In this document: piece by piece, positions 33,590 through 45,438 of the stretch | How the letters are laid out: each line of letters starts with the position of its first letter | How positions within the stretch are numbered: position 1 is the stretch's first letter | Assembly (NCBI GenBank): GCA_011009095.1 | Contig: VTPC01005812.1 | Span: 19,011 to 83,010, forward strand | DNA length: 64,000 nucleotides | Direction: 5' to 3' | From: Ignelater luminosus | Taxonomy: Eukaryota; Arthropoda; Insecta; Coleoptera; Elateridae | Notes under the pieces: generated by a model | The model's database searches: none | What the model was told of the DNA's origin: nothing | The model's input: the letters and a program-made list of their open reading frames with translations, nothing else | Translations under genes and position numbers: made by a program

Positions 33590-33848
33590 TTACTAGTATA
33601 TGAAATACCTGGGTCATATTTTAGGGTTGGGTCATTCTTCCCGAAGACAATGGATTATGTTTCCTTATTATATTGAATCAATTAATAATTTAAGCAATCA
33701 TGATATTTTGGCTATTCAGTCCTTACAGTTATATGGCTCTAAAACTGAAGCAAAATCTAATGAAACCACTTCATCATCAAGGGAGATAATCACAACCACT
33801 ATAACATCAACAACTCAAATGGATTATTATCGGTTCAATTTCACTTAG
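33590..33848 (+). pseudogene. matrix metalloproteinase catalytic-domain fragment, inactive
   Basis: The reading from 33600 gives YLGHILGLGHSS, then IMFPYYIESINNLSNHDILAIQSL(QLYG), which is the end of a metzincin (MMP) catalytic domain: HExGHxxGLGHS, the Met-turn-like IMxPYY, and DDxxxIQxLYG. The first zinc histidine and the catalytic glutamate of HEIGH are replaced (KYLGH), an in-frame stop lies just before, and the propeptide and the rest of the domain are absent. A threonine/serine-rich tail follows. It is a dead fragment of a host-type protease gene, perhaps a retrocopy or duplication piece. Confidence 0.7.
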
Positions 33849-35050
33849 TTTTGGCCCCCCTCTTAATATGTAGAGAACTGTGTTGGTAACATACTAACAT
33901 TTGACTCAATCGAGGCCATGACACCAGCATATAGAGATTGACAAGTAGACCAATTCTTCAAAAATCCTTTATTTTCATACACTGGCCAGTGACCGTCAAC
34001 TAAGAGCTGGAGGGTAGTACTGATATTTTCAACTGGTTTTCTAAGTGGAAAGATATATATTTCTAAAAAATTCAGGGACCTTTTAGGACTAAAAATACTA
34101 CATTTTGAAAGTAACAAAATTTTTATTATGTATAAGAGGGGGAGAGAGGGGGTTATATCAAAATTTTCAAATAGCAACCGGAAGTTGCTATGACAATTTG
34201 TTCAAGTTATATCCAATTAATTATCCCAACATTTAAAATTTCAATATTATATAAATCTGAAATATTTATTATAGCATTATCATAGTTAATTGGAAGTAAC
34301 AAAACTATTGTTCCTTACCTTTGTTTATTGTTGGGAAATTTAAAAAATTTGCATTAAGTGATTCATTATTTAAACAGTACCCCTTCACGGCACAAATACT
34401 CTTAAAAGATAAGATAAATATTTCTATTTTTTATTGTTGATAAAAGTTCAATTCAAAAAATGCAAAAATATCCCCCAACATAACGTTCTGTCACAAAATT
34501 CTTTGGTTTTGTTTTTCGAGCTAGTTGCCCACTGTTTGTAAGAGACAGGTTAACTTTTGTATGCATTATCTTTTAAAATATCAATATTCCATTAAGAATT
34601 GTAAATATGAATATGAAATACCCTCTGTGTGTTTTAAACTACTCTTGATTATACACAGCGTTCTCTGTAGCTGAGACATATTAAATTAAAAGTTTCTTTT
34701 TATTTTTCTTCTGACATTATGTATCTCAGCTTTAGAATGAAAAGCAAGTTTGGAACATCTGGAAGGCAAATCTCTCTGGTAATGTATATACACATTTATA
34801 TGCTCTCCTGCTTTATTTTCTCAATATAAAATATAATCAATTACACAAAGCAACCTTAACTACAATTTATAAATAACGAAGTTCCATCTTACAACAATTT
34901 TAAGTCCAAAAACAAATTTTGGAAAGAAATGATAGTGGTAAAGGTACAAGCTTTAAATCAGTTCTTAAACGTTAAAGAGTAATTGATGAGATATTTAACA
35001 AATTAATTATTAAATACATTAAAAAAATAAATATATTTTATAATTGTTAA
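33849..35050. other. intergenic region between MMP fragment and capping enzyme
   Basis: No gene is recognised. Minus ORF 33863-34177 lacks known motifs. The capping enzyme 3' end lies at 35051; LACTB2 and the capping enzyme are convergent. Confidence 0.35.
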
Positions 35051-38000
35051 CTATCTTCTTGGCTTTCTTGAAGGAGGCGGAGGAGGCATGACTTCATTAT
35101 CATCATCAAATCTATATTTGGCTATGAAATCTAAAAGTTTCTCTTTTGTTACGGGATTTTGTATACTTTCACAAACAGCTGAAAAATGCAAAAATTACAT
35201 ACAATTAAAGATTTATCAACAAACTGATTCTTTAATACCTTTAGCAGTGTCATAACTGTTTGGATATGACTTGTCAGTACGTTGTCTCATAAATTTCCAT
35301 TGGTTATTTTCAAATTTACATTCTATTATTTTATTATCTAAATCTTTAATATCTTTTGTATATTTCATAACCGCAAAAGGTGCATCTAATCTTCCTACAT
35401 ATAAATGGCCAATTTTCTTTGATACGATTCTAACAGAAAAAGAATTATTATAATTTGAAAATCCCTATATTATTGTACACTTACCCAACACCTTCTTCTT
35501 TGACAATTTTTAATCGAAAATCGACAGAATTCATTTCGAGTGGTTTCCATTTCAAAACGTCATCGCATCTGCCTGCTGTATATGGCTGAAAAATAAATTA
35601 TAAGTAATTGTAAAATTGTAAAACTTATAAATTAAGATAATGTAGATATCTTTACATATTTTAATTATAAAATACAAAACAATCTGCACAAACATTACAG
35701 TTTTATAAGAATCGTCTTAATGTAAATATCATAACGAGTGTCCCAAAAGTCTTGGAATCAACTGTAACCATGAAAATGAAAACGTAGTATTAAATTAATC
35801 TGATATTCTTCACATATGTTAAATTGAAACTGTCAAAACGAAGAAAGACATTTCCAATATCCTTTATGAATGCTGTTTTATTCTAAATTAATTTTAAGTT
35901 TTCTTTTGCTTTATAAAGCATGTTCATTTAAAGTTAAAAAATAATAATTTATCAGTTTATTTCTCACTGTATACAGTGTATTCATTTTAAAACGATCCAT
36001 CCTTAATATCCCCTAAACAAATGAAGTTATCGAAATAAAAAAAAACACCTCAATCTATTTATGGAGGAGGACATTAGAATACAGAATTAACTGATTCATA
36101 GAGGTCGCTGTGTTTGCTGTCGCACACATAACCTCAGAATCTTAAATGGTGCTTCAACACTTGCGATACATCATTGTAAAGGGAATAACAACAGCAATCT
36201 CTTATTGAAAACAAAATTCAAATTGGCCTACTTAATCAAAAGTTATAGCACAAAACATTTCATTTTAGCTAAAAGCGCTAGACGCCCCCCATATTAGGAT
36301 TTAACAGATATTTCGACGATTTGTTATGATTTCTAAGAGAATTTTTTTTAAAATTAAATATTTCAACTTTCTTAATGACGCATGCTATTTTAATAAATAG
36401 TTAAACTAAATTCTTTACTTTTTAAATGAGATACAAAGGGCCCAGTTATTTAATTTATTGATAGCGCCATTCTTTAGATAAAAAACGGCATTACAAAAAC
36501 AAAAAGTACAGTTTAAAATAGTTTGTATATTAATTAAAGAAAAATGGATATTTGCTGTAAATAATGTAGTAAGGTGTTGCCGCGATGAGAAAAATAAACA
36601 ATTAACACCATGTAGCACAGTTTGGCAACGTGAAAACCAGTTTTACAGCCACTATGAGTATGATCGGTATGAACCCACTCGTAAAGGGATGTTATAGGCA
36701 TGTACTCAAGAAGTATTAGCAGATTTAATGAAGAATATAAATATCAATAAAAGTACCTATTCTTACAAAAAATAATTTTGATATCAACTTTTAGTCAAAG
36801 AGGGTTACGTTAATAATTTGAAAATAATTTTTGGCGGTGAATTTATTTGGAAAGCAAAGGGAGTGTTTTTTGCAATTTTACATTTAATGTATAATTTTAT
36901 GTTGTATAATCTATCAATAATTTGGAATTATTATATTATAATGCGTTATAAACAATAAACAGTGTAGTGGTGCAAAGGATGCAAAATGCAGTAAAAACTT
37001 ATGGTCAAATTTAATTTAACTCATTACACATATATAGTAATGATTCGATAATCCTGATTAATTAAAACCATGTCAATCCGGAATATCGAAATATTCGGAC
37101 TACTGAAGCCTAAACAAACTGCTTATATTTTCGTTAAAATACATAAAAACTTCGCTACTGAAGGTGAGAAAATGAAGTCATAAGTACATATCTAAAAGAC
37201 AGGTACAAGGATAGTTTGATAAGTGTGGTAAAAATAAAAAATAAACGCATTTCTTAAGTAAAAAATTAATTTATTTTTCAGCATAATCTCCGTTGAAGGC
37301 TATACTCTCTTCCAGTGATTTTCCAATTTCTTCATTCCCTTTGAAAAGTAGGTTTTGTCAAGCCCTGCAAAATATTCATTTACGGCTTCAATGACTGCTT
37401 CATTTGACAAAAATCTCTTTCTACCAAGCCAAATTTTCAAATTTGGAAACAAGAAAAAGTTGCACTGGAACAAATCGGAGGAATAAGGCAGATCAGGTAC
37501 CAATTCGAACTCTAGTTCATACAATTTTGCCATTTCAATTGTCGACTTGTGAGATGGCGCATTATCCTGGTGAAAGAGAACTTTTTTGTGCGCCAATCTA
37601 GGCCGTTTTTCTTTTAAATTTTCTTTTAATCTTTCCAATAAAATTGTTACGTTTTATTTTGGTTTTCATTATTATTGAATTGTTTTTCATATTTGTTTTA
37701 ATTTTATTCTAGTCGGTTAGCTGGCATATTAATTTACAAAAACAAGTTTTGTTATTTTTAGAAAAGTCAAGTCAAAAATTGTTCTGCGTGAAAAGTAAAA
37801 TTCTACTTGGTGCAGAAAAAAGCTTGGTTTGAAGCAACTGTGCAGCTTTTATATCACCATGGCTGAATTTTGTGCAGTTGGCTCTTTTAGTTATTCCCTT
37901 AGTTACTGTTGGATTGGTAAATTAGTTTAGAAGAATAACTAATGTAAGTACCGTGTATGCAGGATTTGTTAGACCAAGTACACATTGGGCCGATTTCGAT

Positions 38001-41000
38001 CTAAAGGTAAATTTCCCAAATCATTCCTTTAGGAATCTGTAGTATACTCTTTTTTTCATTATTTTAGGCCTTGTTCTCTTCACTCTCCTTCTCGTTCTCC
38101 TCGTTTTTACTTTTCTTCATGGTTCCTTGCTTTACTTGTAGGAAGTGAAAATTTACTCTAATAAGTATTTATGCGTATTGGCTACTTCGAAGTATTCTGA
38201 TTACTATTATGTACACCATAACCACAAAAAAGAGCAGGTGGTATTCAACAAAAAGATTTGTTAAGAAAAAAATAATGCGCACCTGTAGGAAATTAAAATT
38301 CTTCTCCTTTTGGTGGAAATCTTTTATATTTTATAATGTGTATAAACAAGGATGGGACTGTAAAACGTGTTCACCATGAGAGGTGATCCCTATTAAAGGG
38401 ATGTCTATAAACAGAGGTTTTACTGCATTAACCTTAAGACATCTTAATTAAAAAAGAAAGAAAATATAAAAATTTAAATTTATCAATAGCTTTATCTTTA
38501 GATTAATGTATACATCCTGGTTTTGTACACGATGGATGTAAAAATGCCATTAAATTTTTATATTTTTGATATTTTTTTAATTAAGTCGTTTTAATATTAG
38601 TAATTCTAAATTTATAAAATAAAAGATTTTTTTCTCAGGTTGAGGTTTAGAATTCATAGTTAAAAGTTTTGTACACGTGGACAAAACATCGATGTAATTT
38701 TAATAATAAAAATTCTAAGAATGTAGGTTTTGATTCTTATATAGTATTAGTTATACTAAGCGAAATCATTGCATTAAATTGTGTAAAGGAAACTATAGAA
38801 AACTAAATCATAAAGTATATCTATTTTAGTTAGTTTAGTACATAGAAGTTACTTATCTTAATGCCGCATTTCTGCGAGATTTTCTTTTAGAAGACAAGTA
38901 TACCTTTTTTTTTCGCTTCATTTATTCTACCCATAATGATAAAATTTAAACTAAAAGTAAAAATTAAGTCGTTTCCTAACACAAAACTTGTCACAATTAT
39001 TGTCCGCACATTTCCAGGTAAATATGAAACCAAAAGGGCAATGTTGCTGCTAGAAAACTTGTAAGGGATGTATCTGATTCATAACAGACAAGCAGTCGTG
39101 TAAACAAGCTCTCTGTTATGGTGCTATGTAAGAAACAGAAATTAGGGGTGCATGCTGCATTTGTATTCGGAGGGTTGAGTGTAAGAGATACGCTAGCAGG
39201 GGACATTGGTAGTAGTTTCAAATTTGTCACGTGGTCTGTATCGCTCTTAAGAATTTAAATTGTATTAGAAACCTATTTTAATTGTTTTGGTGCTTATTTC
39301 AGATGCTAAACACATGAACGTGGGCATTTCTAATTGATTATTGTAAATTGAACTGTCAATAGAAAGTAAAAGCAGAAGTGAAGAAACAACACAAAATAAG
39401 TAATTTTTGAAAACAATACCTAAACGTAGGAACTCATCATAGTTCAATTCATCTTATGCAATGTCAAAACATGTAAAGTTGCACTTGTTTTTGATCTAAG
39501 GTATATATTAAAACAATCGAAATGCGTTAATTTACGTAAAAAATATAACTTACCTTTATTATTATAGTGAGACGTTTTGTATAGTAACTTTGAATCGAAG
39601 TGACCAATTCATTGTCTTAGTGATAGTTCTGAGTGAAGAATAACTGTCACCACACCTTGATTTGCTAATGTGAGTCACTAGGTTAGGTACTTCCTTTAAA
39701 AGATTGCCCATCTTGTGTTGTTTCTTTTCTACTGTTTTGACTTTCTATTGATAGTTCAATTTAAATTATTCAATTAAAGATGTTTACGTTCATTTGTTTC
39801 ATATCCGAAATAATTAAATAATTAAAATGTGTCTCATTATTTAACTAACACGATTTAAACTCATCACTAAAACAAGACGCTTTGTGCTGTAATCTTTGAT
39901 CTAGTAGGTTGATTTCAATTTTGTTTTCATCAAAAGATTGCTCTTGTTATTCCCTTTCCAAGGACTTATCATAAGTGGTAGGGTTCAAGATTTTGAGGTT
40001 ATGTGTGCAAGAGCGAACACAGCGCCCTCTATTATTGAGTTAATTATGCATTTTAATGTCCCCCTTCCGTAAATAAATGAACATATTTTTTCTTATTTTG
40101 ATATCTCCATTTGTTTATCAGATATTAAGAGTGGATCGTTTTAAAATGAACATACTATATGTACGAAGAATAAATTTTTTTGTATATTTATTTTAAGTAG
40201 CAACAGGTAAAGAGTATCATATCTCTTAACTATGTTATGATTAAACTAAAATCTACAATTAAAGGTATAATTACCCAAAAGTTTTTTACAGTGCACATCT
40301 TGCAAAAAATATGTACAAAATAGTGACCAAAAACAAAAAAAAAAGACTCATTTTGCACATAAAACTGTAAAGCAAATTCTTGAAAAATAAAACAAAGCAA
40401 GCACAAAGAAAATTAAAAATCTTAGGAACGTTTAACTTTAGGAGTTCATATGTGTCATTTTCATTTTTGAAGCCTCGATAATTTCTGTTTGTTATTTGCA
40501 ATATAGTCATAGAGCACGGTCCGTAAAGTATACAATTATTTCATATGCTGAAGTCTGATACCATGATGTAGCCAAGAATGTCAGAATTATACCAATTGAC
40601 AAAGCATGTCAACATTCTAACCAACATCAAATTATCAGTTTGTCGACGTAAGAGGCAACTGTATACCTACTCTGAGGACCATCAGCTTTGCCAGCACAGC
40701 ATTCATTATGCAACGAATGTAAGAACGACATGCATTACGCAAATCGTCTATCCCACCACCTACTAATTCCACATTCCTAATTGGTTGACACTCCAACCAA
40801 CAGCATCAATAAGTGGTGGCACGATAAGTAAATGAAAGGAATTTGTTGTCATTATCTTTGGATGCATTCAAGGTCACTCAGCAACTTAATTCAGCAGTCT
40901 TTTTCAGAGAGGATGATCCTTCTGAATAACAGTAGGGTGGTCCACTTTCTAATGGGAAAATCTCAAAGTTTGCATACAAATTCAGGCATCCACTAACTTT

Positions 41001-43951
41001 TTTACATTTGATAAAAAAAGTGTTTTGCCAAAATTTGAGTGTCCTACTCCAACTGGAAGGCAATGCTCAAAGATATAGTAAAAATATTAATTCCAAAATT
41101 CGGTGCATACAGTGATGATGAAATACAAATACCAACAAATAAAGTTAGAAGAGGTTTTAATGGAATAAACGACAAATAATGAAACAATTAGAACAATAAA
41201 AACTATACATTTTTAAATTATTTCTTTGTAGTTGCCTGAATGCCATCAACCACTTCTTTTTTGTGATACTTGTAGGGACTTTTTCAACTGCCTTCAACTA
41301 CCTGCAACAGTAACTGTTTTTCTTCTTCATTTTTTATGATAATGTTGAATTCTTCAAATAGTTTTACTCCCTGCTCAGCAATATTGTTAACTACATTAAG
41401 ATTTTCAATTTTCTTTTCCCCCTCAATGTACAAAGTGTTCCTAGATGTTTCAGGGTCCAGTTGGCTATGAAATCTAATTTTGATGGGCTGCCTTATTGAT
41501 TTATTTCAACAACTCACATGTATTTGTTTGTATTGTATGAAAAAGTCTTTTTCAAGACTAAAGTGGTAGGTTTATTTTATTAATAACTAATTTTTAACAA
41601 ATCGGCAACTCTTATGATTTCCAAGAGCCAGGAATAAGTAAAAATGAACCACAAAGCACTATTAAGCACCGAAAAAACTTAAAAACTTCTCACTTTTAAC
41701 ACAGCACAATTGAACGACACAACAAAATATTTAAAATAGTACCGCAGTGTCAACACGATGTTTTTTGAGGTTATGATAAAGTTGACTTGGAAGTATTTTC
41801 AGTTAAGTTAAAATAAACATAAAATTTTCTGAATTTTCATATCCGTCATCTCATTTTGCATAAGATTGCAAAGTTCGGTATTGTATGAGTCTGCTTTGAA
41901 TTACAACTAATTGTAAATAAAGTTAAAAATTATGCTAGGTAAGGTTAGAGGTTGGGTTGTAGGTTAGGTTATGTAGTTAGGTTGTTTTATTAAATGTCAA
42001 ATGTTAATAAAACAATATCAAGGCACACTAGGATATGTCACATTAGTTTTGATTTGCCTTGGTTAGCACCTTGGCAAATATTCACCTTTGCAATAAACAC
42101 TACCTATTATATCAATACTTTGACATTTTTAATTTTCACTAAATACAAAAGAACATTTACAACTTACCTCCTTAGCAGGCTGAAAGATTAAACCATCAGG
42201 TTCGTGTGAGAGAGCTTTAGCGAATTTCTCTCCCAATAAGCTAGCTGCTTGAGTTATATGCCAGAAGTCTTTCTTCCTAACACTAAACGGTTCTAAAACC
42301 TTGTTTATATAACCGTTTTCCATTGCAGCAATTCTCGGTTTAATAATTTCATTCTCTATACAATGAAGTCTTATTGGATAAAATGGCATTTTACCCACAT
42401 CCTGTCCTTCAAACTTTATTATGTCATATGCTAAGTACCTAGGAATATTTTCACCATTGACTTTATCAATGACCATTTCCTATAATATTAAAAACTTTAG
42501 AAATCTAAACCAAGACGTCTGAAAATAAACATACTCCATCGATAAGAGTATCTCTTAAGTGCCTGTGTTCCTTTCTGTGTGGAAAACGTAAACCTTCTAC
42601 TCTAAAGATACAATGATCTCGATCAAAAAAGTATATTTCATCTTCTTTGTCTATTAACATCATATACCTGAAATTATAATGTAACACCTAATTATCCACA
42701 CTTTATCCTGTAAATTAATTTTATACCTATTTCCATCAGCTTTCCATGACACACGATAAGGTTTTGTGTGTAATAAATTTATATTAGTTAAATCCATCGA
42801 AACTGGTTGTGATCCAGGAAAACCCTTACTGAAAAGTTATAACGAAAATTAGTCCTGTTAAATGAACTTATAACAGAGCTGCTACTACTACCTTTTCCAT
42901 TCACACATAGCTTGTACTTTTCGTTGCAACTGAAATGCTTTTGGTTGCTCGTTAAAATAAGTAACCCCTGGAACGCCTTCCATAAAAATAGGGTTCTTTT
43001 TGATAAAACTATTTTTAGAACGTTTCCTACTTGGTTGTTGCTCTTCATTTTGTCTACAACCAAGTTACTATTAAAATCTTTATACCTTAAAGAAATCTTG
43101 TAACTCACGAAGAACTAGGACTGCAATCGTATGGTTCTGAATAACCAGAATCTTCCTCATTCTGAGAATCATCTCCCTCTGTAACATACAATGCATTAGC
43201 GCTTACGGCACTAATTAAAATCATAGCAAATACCATAACACCAATCAGGTAAAGTAGGAGCCGGCGGCGCTTCATTAACATCATCATATCGCCTGTATAA
43301 TTCTTCAATATAATCACTTTTATAAATACCTGGAGGTCTAAATAAATCTCAAAATAGTAATCAACGTTTAACTTATGACATACTCTGTAACCAACCTTGC
43401 TTTTGCAAACATATCCATTGCTATTTCAATACTACAGTCCATTTTCTCAACTAGATAAGATACAATTAAAAATCCTGTCCTATTAAAACCATGTGTACAG
43501 TGTACTGCTATACATTCTAATGGATGTTTTGCAATAAAATTATGCACTAATGAGATGAACCCATTAGTTTGTTCCATTGATGGGGTTTCACCATGTCCAC
43601 GACATTGCAACTTTAAATATTTGCAGTCAGCCTTTTCTACTTCATCTTTGTTATAAAATCTGTTAGTATTTGTTAAATCAATCCATAAACCAATTCTGAT
43701 CTAGAAGTATATTTAATTAGTAACTATCAAAGAGCTACAAGCACTAAGATCCCACTTACTTTCTTAGCTCTACAAAGATCAAATAACATGCTGGGTGGAA
43801 ATCTACATTCTGGAGGAACTTTATCATCGAATGCTCTACTCAATGGTGTTTTGAAGGCAATAAACTTTCCAATTATAACATCTGCAGATTTTCTAGGACA
43901 ACGTAACCATCTATTTGGCACTGCACCGGGATCACGAGCCCTTTTACTCAT
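35051..43951 (-). CDS. RNGTT: bifunctional mRNA-capping enzyme (RNA triphosphatase/guanylyltransferase)
   Basis: A complete gene with eleven coding exons: 43760-43951, 43396-43700, 43234-43337, 43109-43178, 42892-43053, 42727-42828, 42535-42667, 42168-42479, 35485-35585, 35239-35429 and 35051-35178. Phases all agree and sum to 599 residues (human RNGTT 597). The nuclear enzyme removes the gamma phosphate of nascent mRNA and transfers GMP. The N-terminal cysteine-phosphatase domain has [10 protein letters not shown] (catalytic Cys about 132, Arg 138); an acidic linker follows ([17 protein letters not shown]). The guanylyltransferase nucleophile is in SWKADGNRY (Lys about 307); other motifs are [55 protein letters not shown] and [12 protein letters not shown]. 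The tail is [13 protein letters not shown]. One intron is only 55 bases (43179-43233); another is 6.6 kb (35586-42167) and carries transposons. Confidence 0.97.
35973..36290. mobile_element. non-autonomous TIR element, copy 2 (terminal part, inverted)
   Basis: Starts ACAGTGTATTCATTTTAAAA and continues through GAGGTCGCTGTGTTTGCTG to TTCATTTTAGCTAAAAG; this is the reverse complement of 40153 down to about 39830. It lies in the large capping-enzyme intron. It includes a segment (CAATCTATTTATGGAGGAGG) that copy 1 lacks. Confidence 0.7.
36291..37198. other. intronic sequence without recognised features
   Basis: AT-rich part of the large capping-enzyme intron; no exon, repeat or transposase remnant was recognised. 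Confidence 0.3.
37199..37645 (-). mobile_element. mariner transposase fragment in capping-enzyme intron
   Basis: Minus ORF 37300-37638 reads [18 protein letters not shown], then [27 protein letters not shown] and a mariner C-terminus (ENHWKRVYSLQ). The second catalytic Asp (HQDNAPSH) is present, but the third (YSPDLAPCDFF in active elements) is Asn. The first half of the gene is missing. The flank GGTACAAGGATAGTTTGATAAG at about 37202 looks like the outer 3' end. It is dead and shares strand with the host gene. Confidence 0.85.
37646..39284. other. intronic sequence without recognised features
   Basis: AT-rich part of the large intron. Minus ORF 38997-39230 shows no motif. Nothing firm. Confidence 0.3.
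39285..40153. mobile_element. non-autonomous TIR element, copy 3
   Basis: From GTGCTTATTTCAGATG to the right terminus GGATCGTTTTAAAATGAACA. The inner part aligns with 20700-21400 (copy 1) and the right ~320 bases are the inverse of copy 2. The left TIR is missing. Confidence 0.7.
40154..41224. other. intronic sequence, possible transposon debris
   Basis: Minus and plus ORFs near 40560-41060 are short and unassigned; they lie just downstream of a recognisable transposon ORF fragment (41225-41500, minus) and may belong to it. Confidence 0.3.
41225..41500 (-). mobile_element. fragment of a repeated transposon-type ORF
   Basis: Minus reading gives [26 protein letters not shown], then [14 protein letters not shown] and [13 protein letters not shown]. 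This NDVAERGVKL..KDEEQ..LLQVV pattern is common in arthropod repeat-encoded proteins of unknown function. Stops surround it. It lies in the capping-enzyme intron. Confidence 0.55.
41935..41990 (+). repeat. degenerate TTAGG-like run
   Basis: GGTTAG / AGGTTGGG / AGGTTAGG words repeat irregularly for about 50 bases. TTAGG is the common insect telomere unit; a short interstitial tract or simple chance G/T-rich repeat are both possible. Confidence 0.4.
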
Positions 43952-44335
43952 GATAATAGCTTATATTTTCTTCGTATATATACTGATTTTTATATAAATG
44001 GAAAATATTATAGGTTATGTCTACTTTCACTGAGATACACTTGGGAAGAATTGTTATTATTTTACAAATAAGATAAAATTAATTCTGTAATTGGAAGTTG
44101 CGGCAAATATAAATTACTTTAATAAATTAATATCTATTTATTTTGTTCGATAATTGTATTTTTAAAATGTAAAAACGTTTACCTGAGCTGTCATTTTCAG
44201 ACTTTCCGAATTCCGACTTTTTTTTGTTATTTTTATGTAGCCAACGCAAGATGACGCTACGACCAAATCTTATATCTCTTATACAGGGTGCTTGTGAAGA
44301 AAGAATATTTCTTTTTATTTCTAACGTAATTTTGT
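43952..44335. other. upstream region of the capping-enzyme gene
   Basis: A minus-strand ATGACAGCTCAG followed by donor GTAAACG lies at 44178-44200. It could be the end of a 5' exon with a small upstream ORF; a possible acceptor (AAATCAG) lies about 35 bases before the start codon. No TATA box is evident. Confidence 0.35.
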
Positions 44336-44358
44336 TATATTATTATTATTATTATTAT
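44336..44358. repeat. (TTA)n microsatellite
   Basis: About seven consecutive ATT units. Confidence 0.8.
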
Positions 44359-44430
44359 AACGTAATATAATTTTATATTTATTTAATAAATTATATAAAG
44401 TTTATTTATTAAAATAATATTACAGGACCA

Positions 44431-44889
44431 TCTAGGGTTGCCAGATTGTAAAAAGCAAATAACAGAAGATAAGATGAGAAAATATAGGAAAATATAGGAG
44501 ATCACATGAAAATTTTCTAACTTGTTGTATTAACGCAAGATAGTTTAAACATTGTAAGAAATAACAAACACAACTTTATTTCCACAATAAAAAAACACTT
44601 ATTTAAGCCTACTTAAGTAAATAAAAGTCCTTTTAATATCAAGTAAACAATTAATATCACTTAATTAAAATGTTGGTTACGCAACACACTTAACATAAAC
44701 GAACATTTAATTCTAAAATATGAAATAAGTTGGTTTTTTTTCTATCTTTTTGTTAACGATTATAAATTATAACGGAAAACAGTAAAATATAGAAGATTTA
44801 CTCCTATATTCAATACTAAATAGGAGATAAGAGATTTTAGTTAAATATAGGAGACTCCTATTAAATATAGGAGATCTGGCAACCTTAGA
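44431..44889. mobile_element. short TIR element
   Basis: Ends are TCTAGGGTTGCCAGAT and, as reverse complement at the right, TCTAAGGTTGCCAGAT (15 of 16 identical), 459 bases in all. ACCA flanks both sides (44427-44430, 44890-44893). ATATAGGAGA words repeat inside. No ORF. A non-autonomous DNA transposon is likely; the superfamily is not determined. Confidence 0.65.
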
Positions 44890-45438
44890 ACCATCCTCTG
44901 ACAAATGCAAATTTTGTTTGTAAAAGAGCGAAATGAATTTTTAAAAATAAATTTATTGATTTTTTATTTTACGATGAGAAACTTTTAAACATTAAAGCTA
45001 AACGAAACACTTGACCATATCTTACATCAGGTTAACATAAAACTAAAGAAAAATATAAAAAGATCTAATAAGGAACACTTTTATCTTAGATTTTAATTTC
45101 ACTTAACTAAACTATTTTAGGCAACGCATCTCAGAAAAATATATGATAACTAAGCGATTCTCAGCATGTAACTCCTCCGCTCTAAGAATTTTTAATGTAG
45201 TTTTTCTAAACTGCATTCCAGAAGTGCATTATTGTATAACAGTTTAGAAGTTTCTTTTGTATCAAAAATTCTTTCATATCCCATGATGTATGTACTTACC
45301 TATGTACACTGCCCCCAAAAAAAAGAATGGACAGCGCTATAACCAGGTCTAAGGTATTTAAAGTTGTGTAGGCAACCCATTCTACAACTTCGCCATTACT
45401 TTCATGCCAAGACAGGCTCTCTGCAGGATGCCTGTTAT
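44890..45438. other. spacer between two TIR elements
   Basis: AT-rich, no recognised feature. Confidence 0.3.

Noticed and set aside
35973..40153. A single 4.2-kb transposon bounded by inverted termini inside the capping-enzyme intron
   Set aside because: The two ends look like a TIR pair, but each is part of a smaller element also found alone at 20589-21430, and the space between holds unrelated mariner sequence. Two insertions in opposite orientation are simpler.
43105..43317. 70-codon minus ORF with a hydrophobic stretch, as a small membrane protein
   Set aside because: It reads through the 55-base intron between capping-enzyme exons 3 and 4; splicing gives the conserved PDWCYEGDD join.
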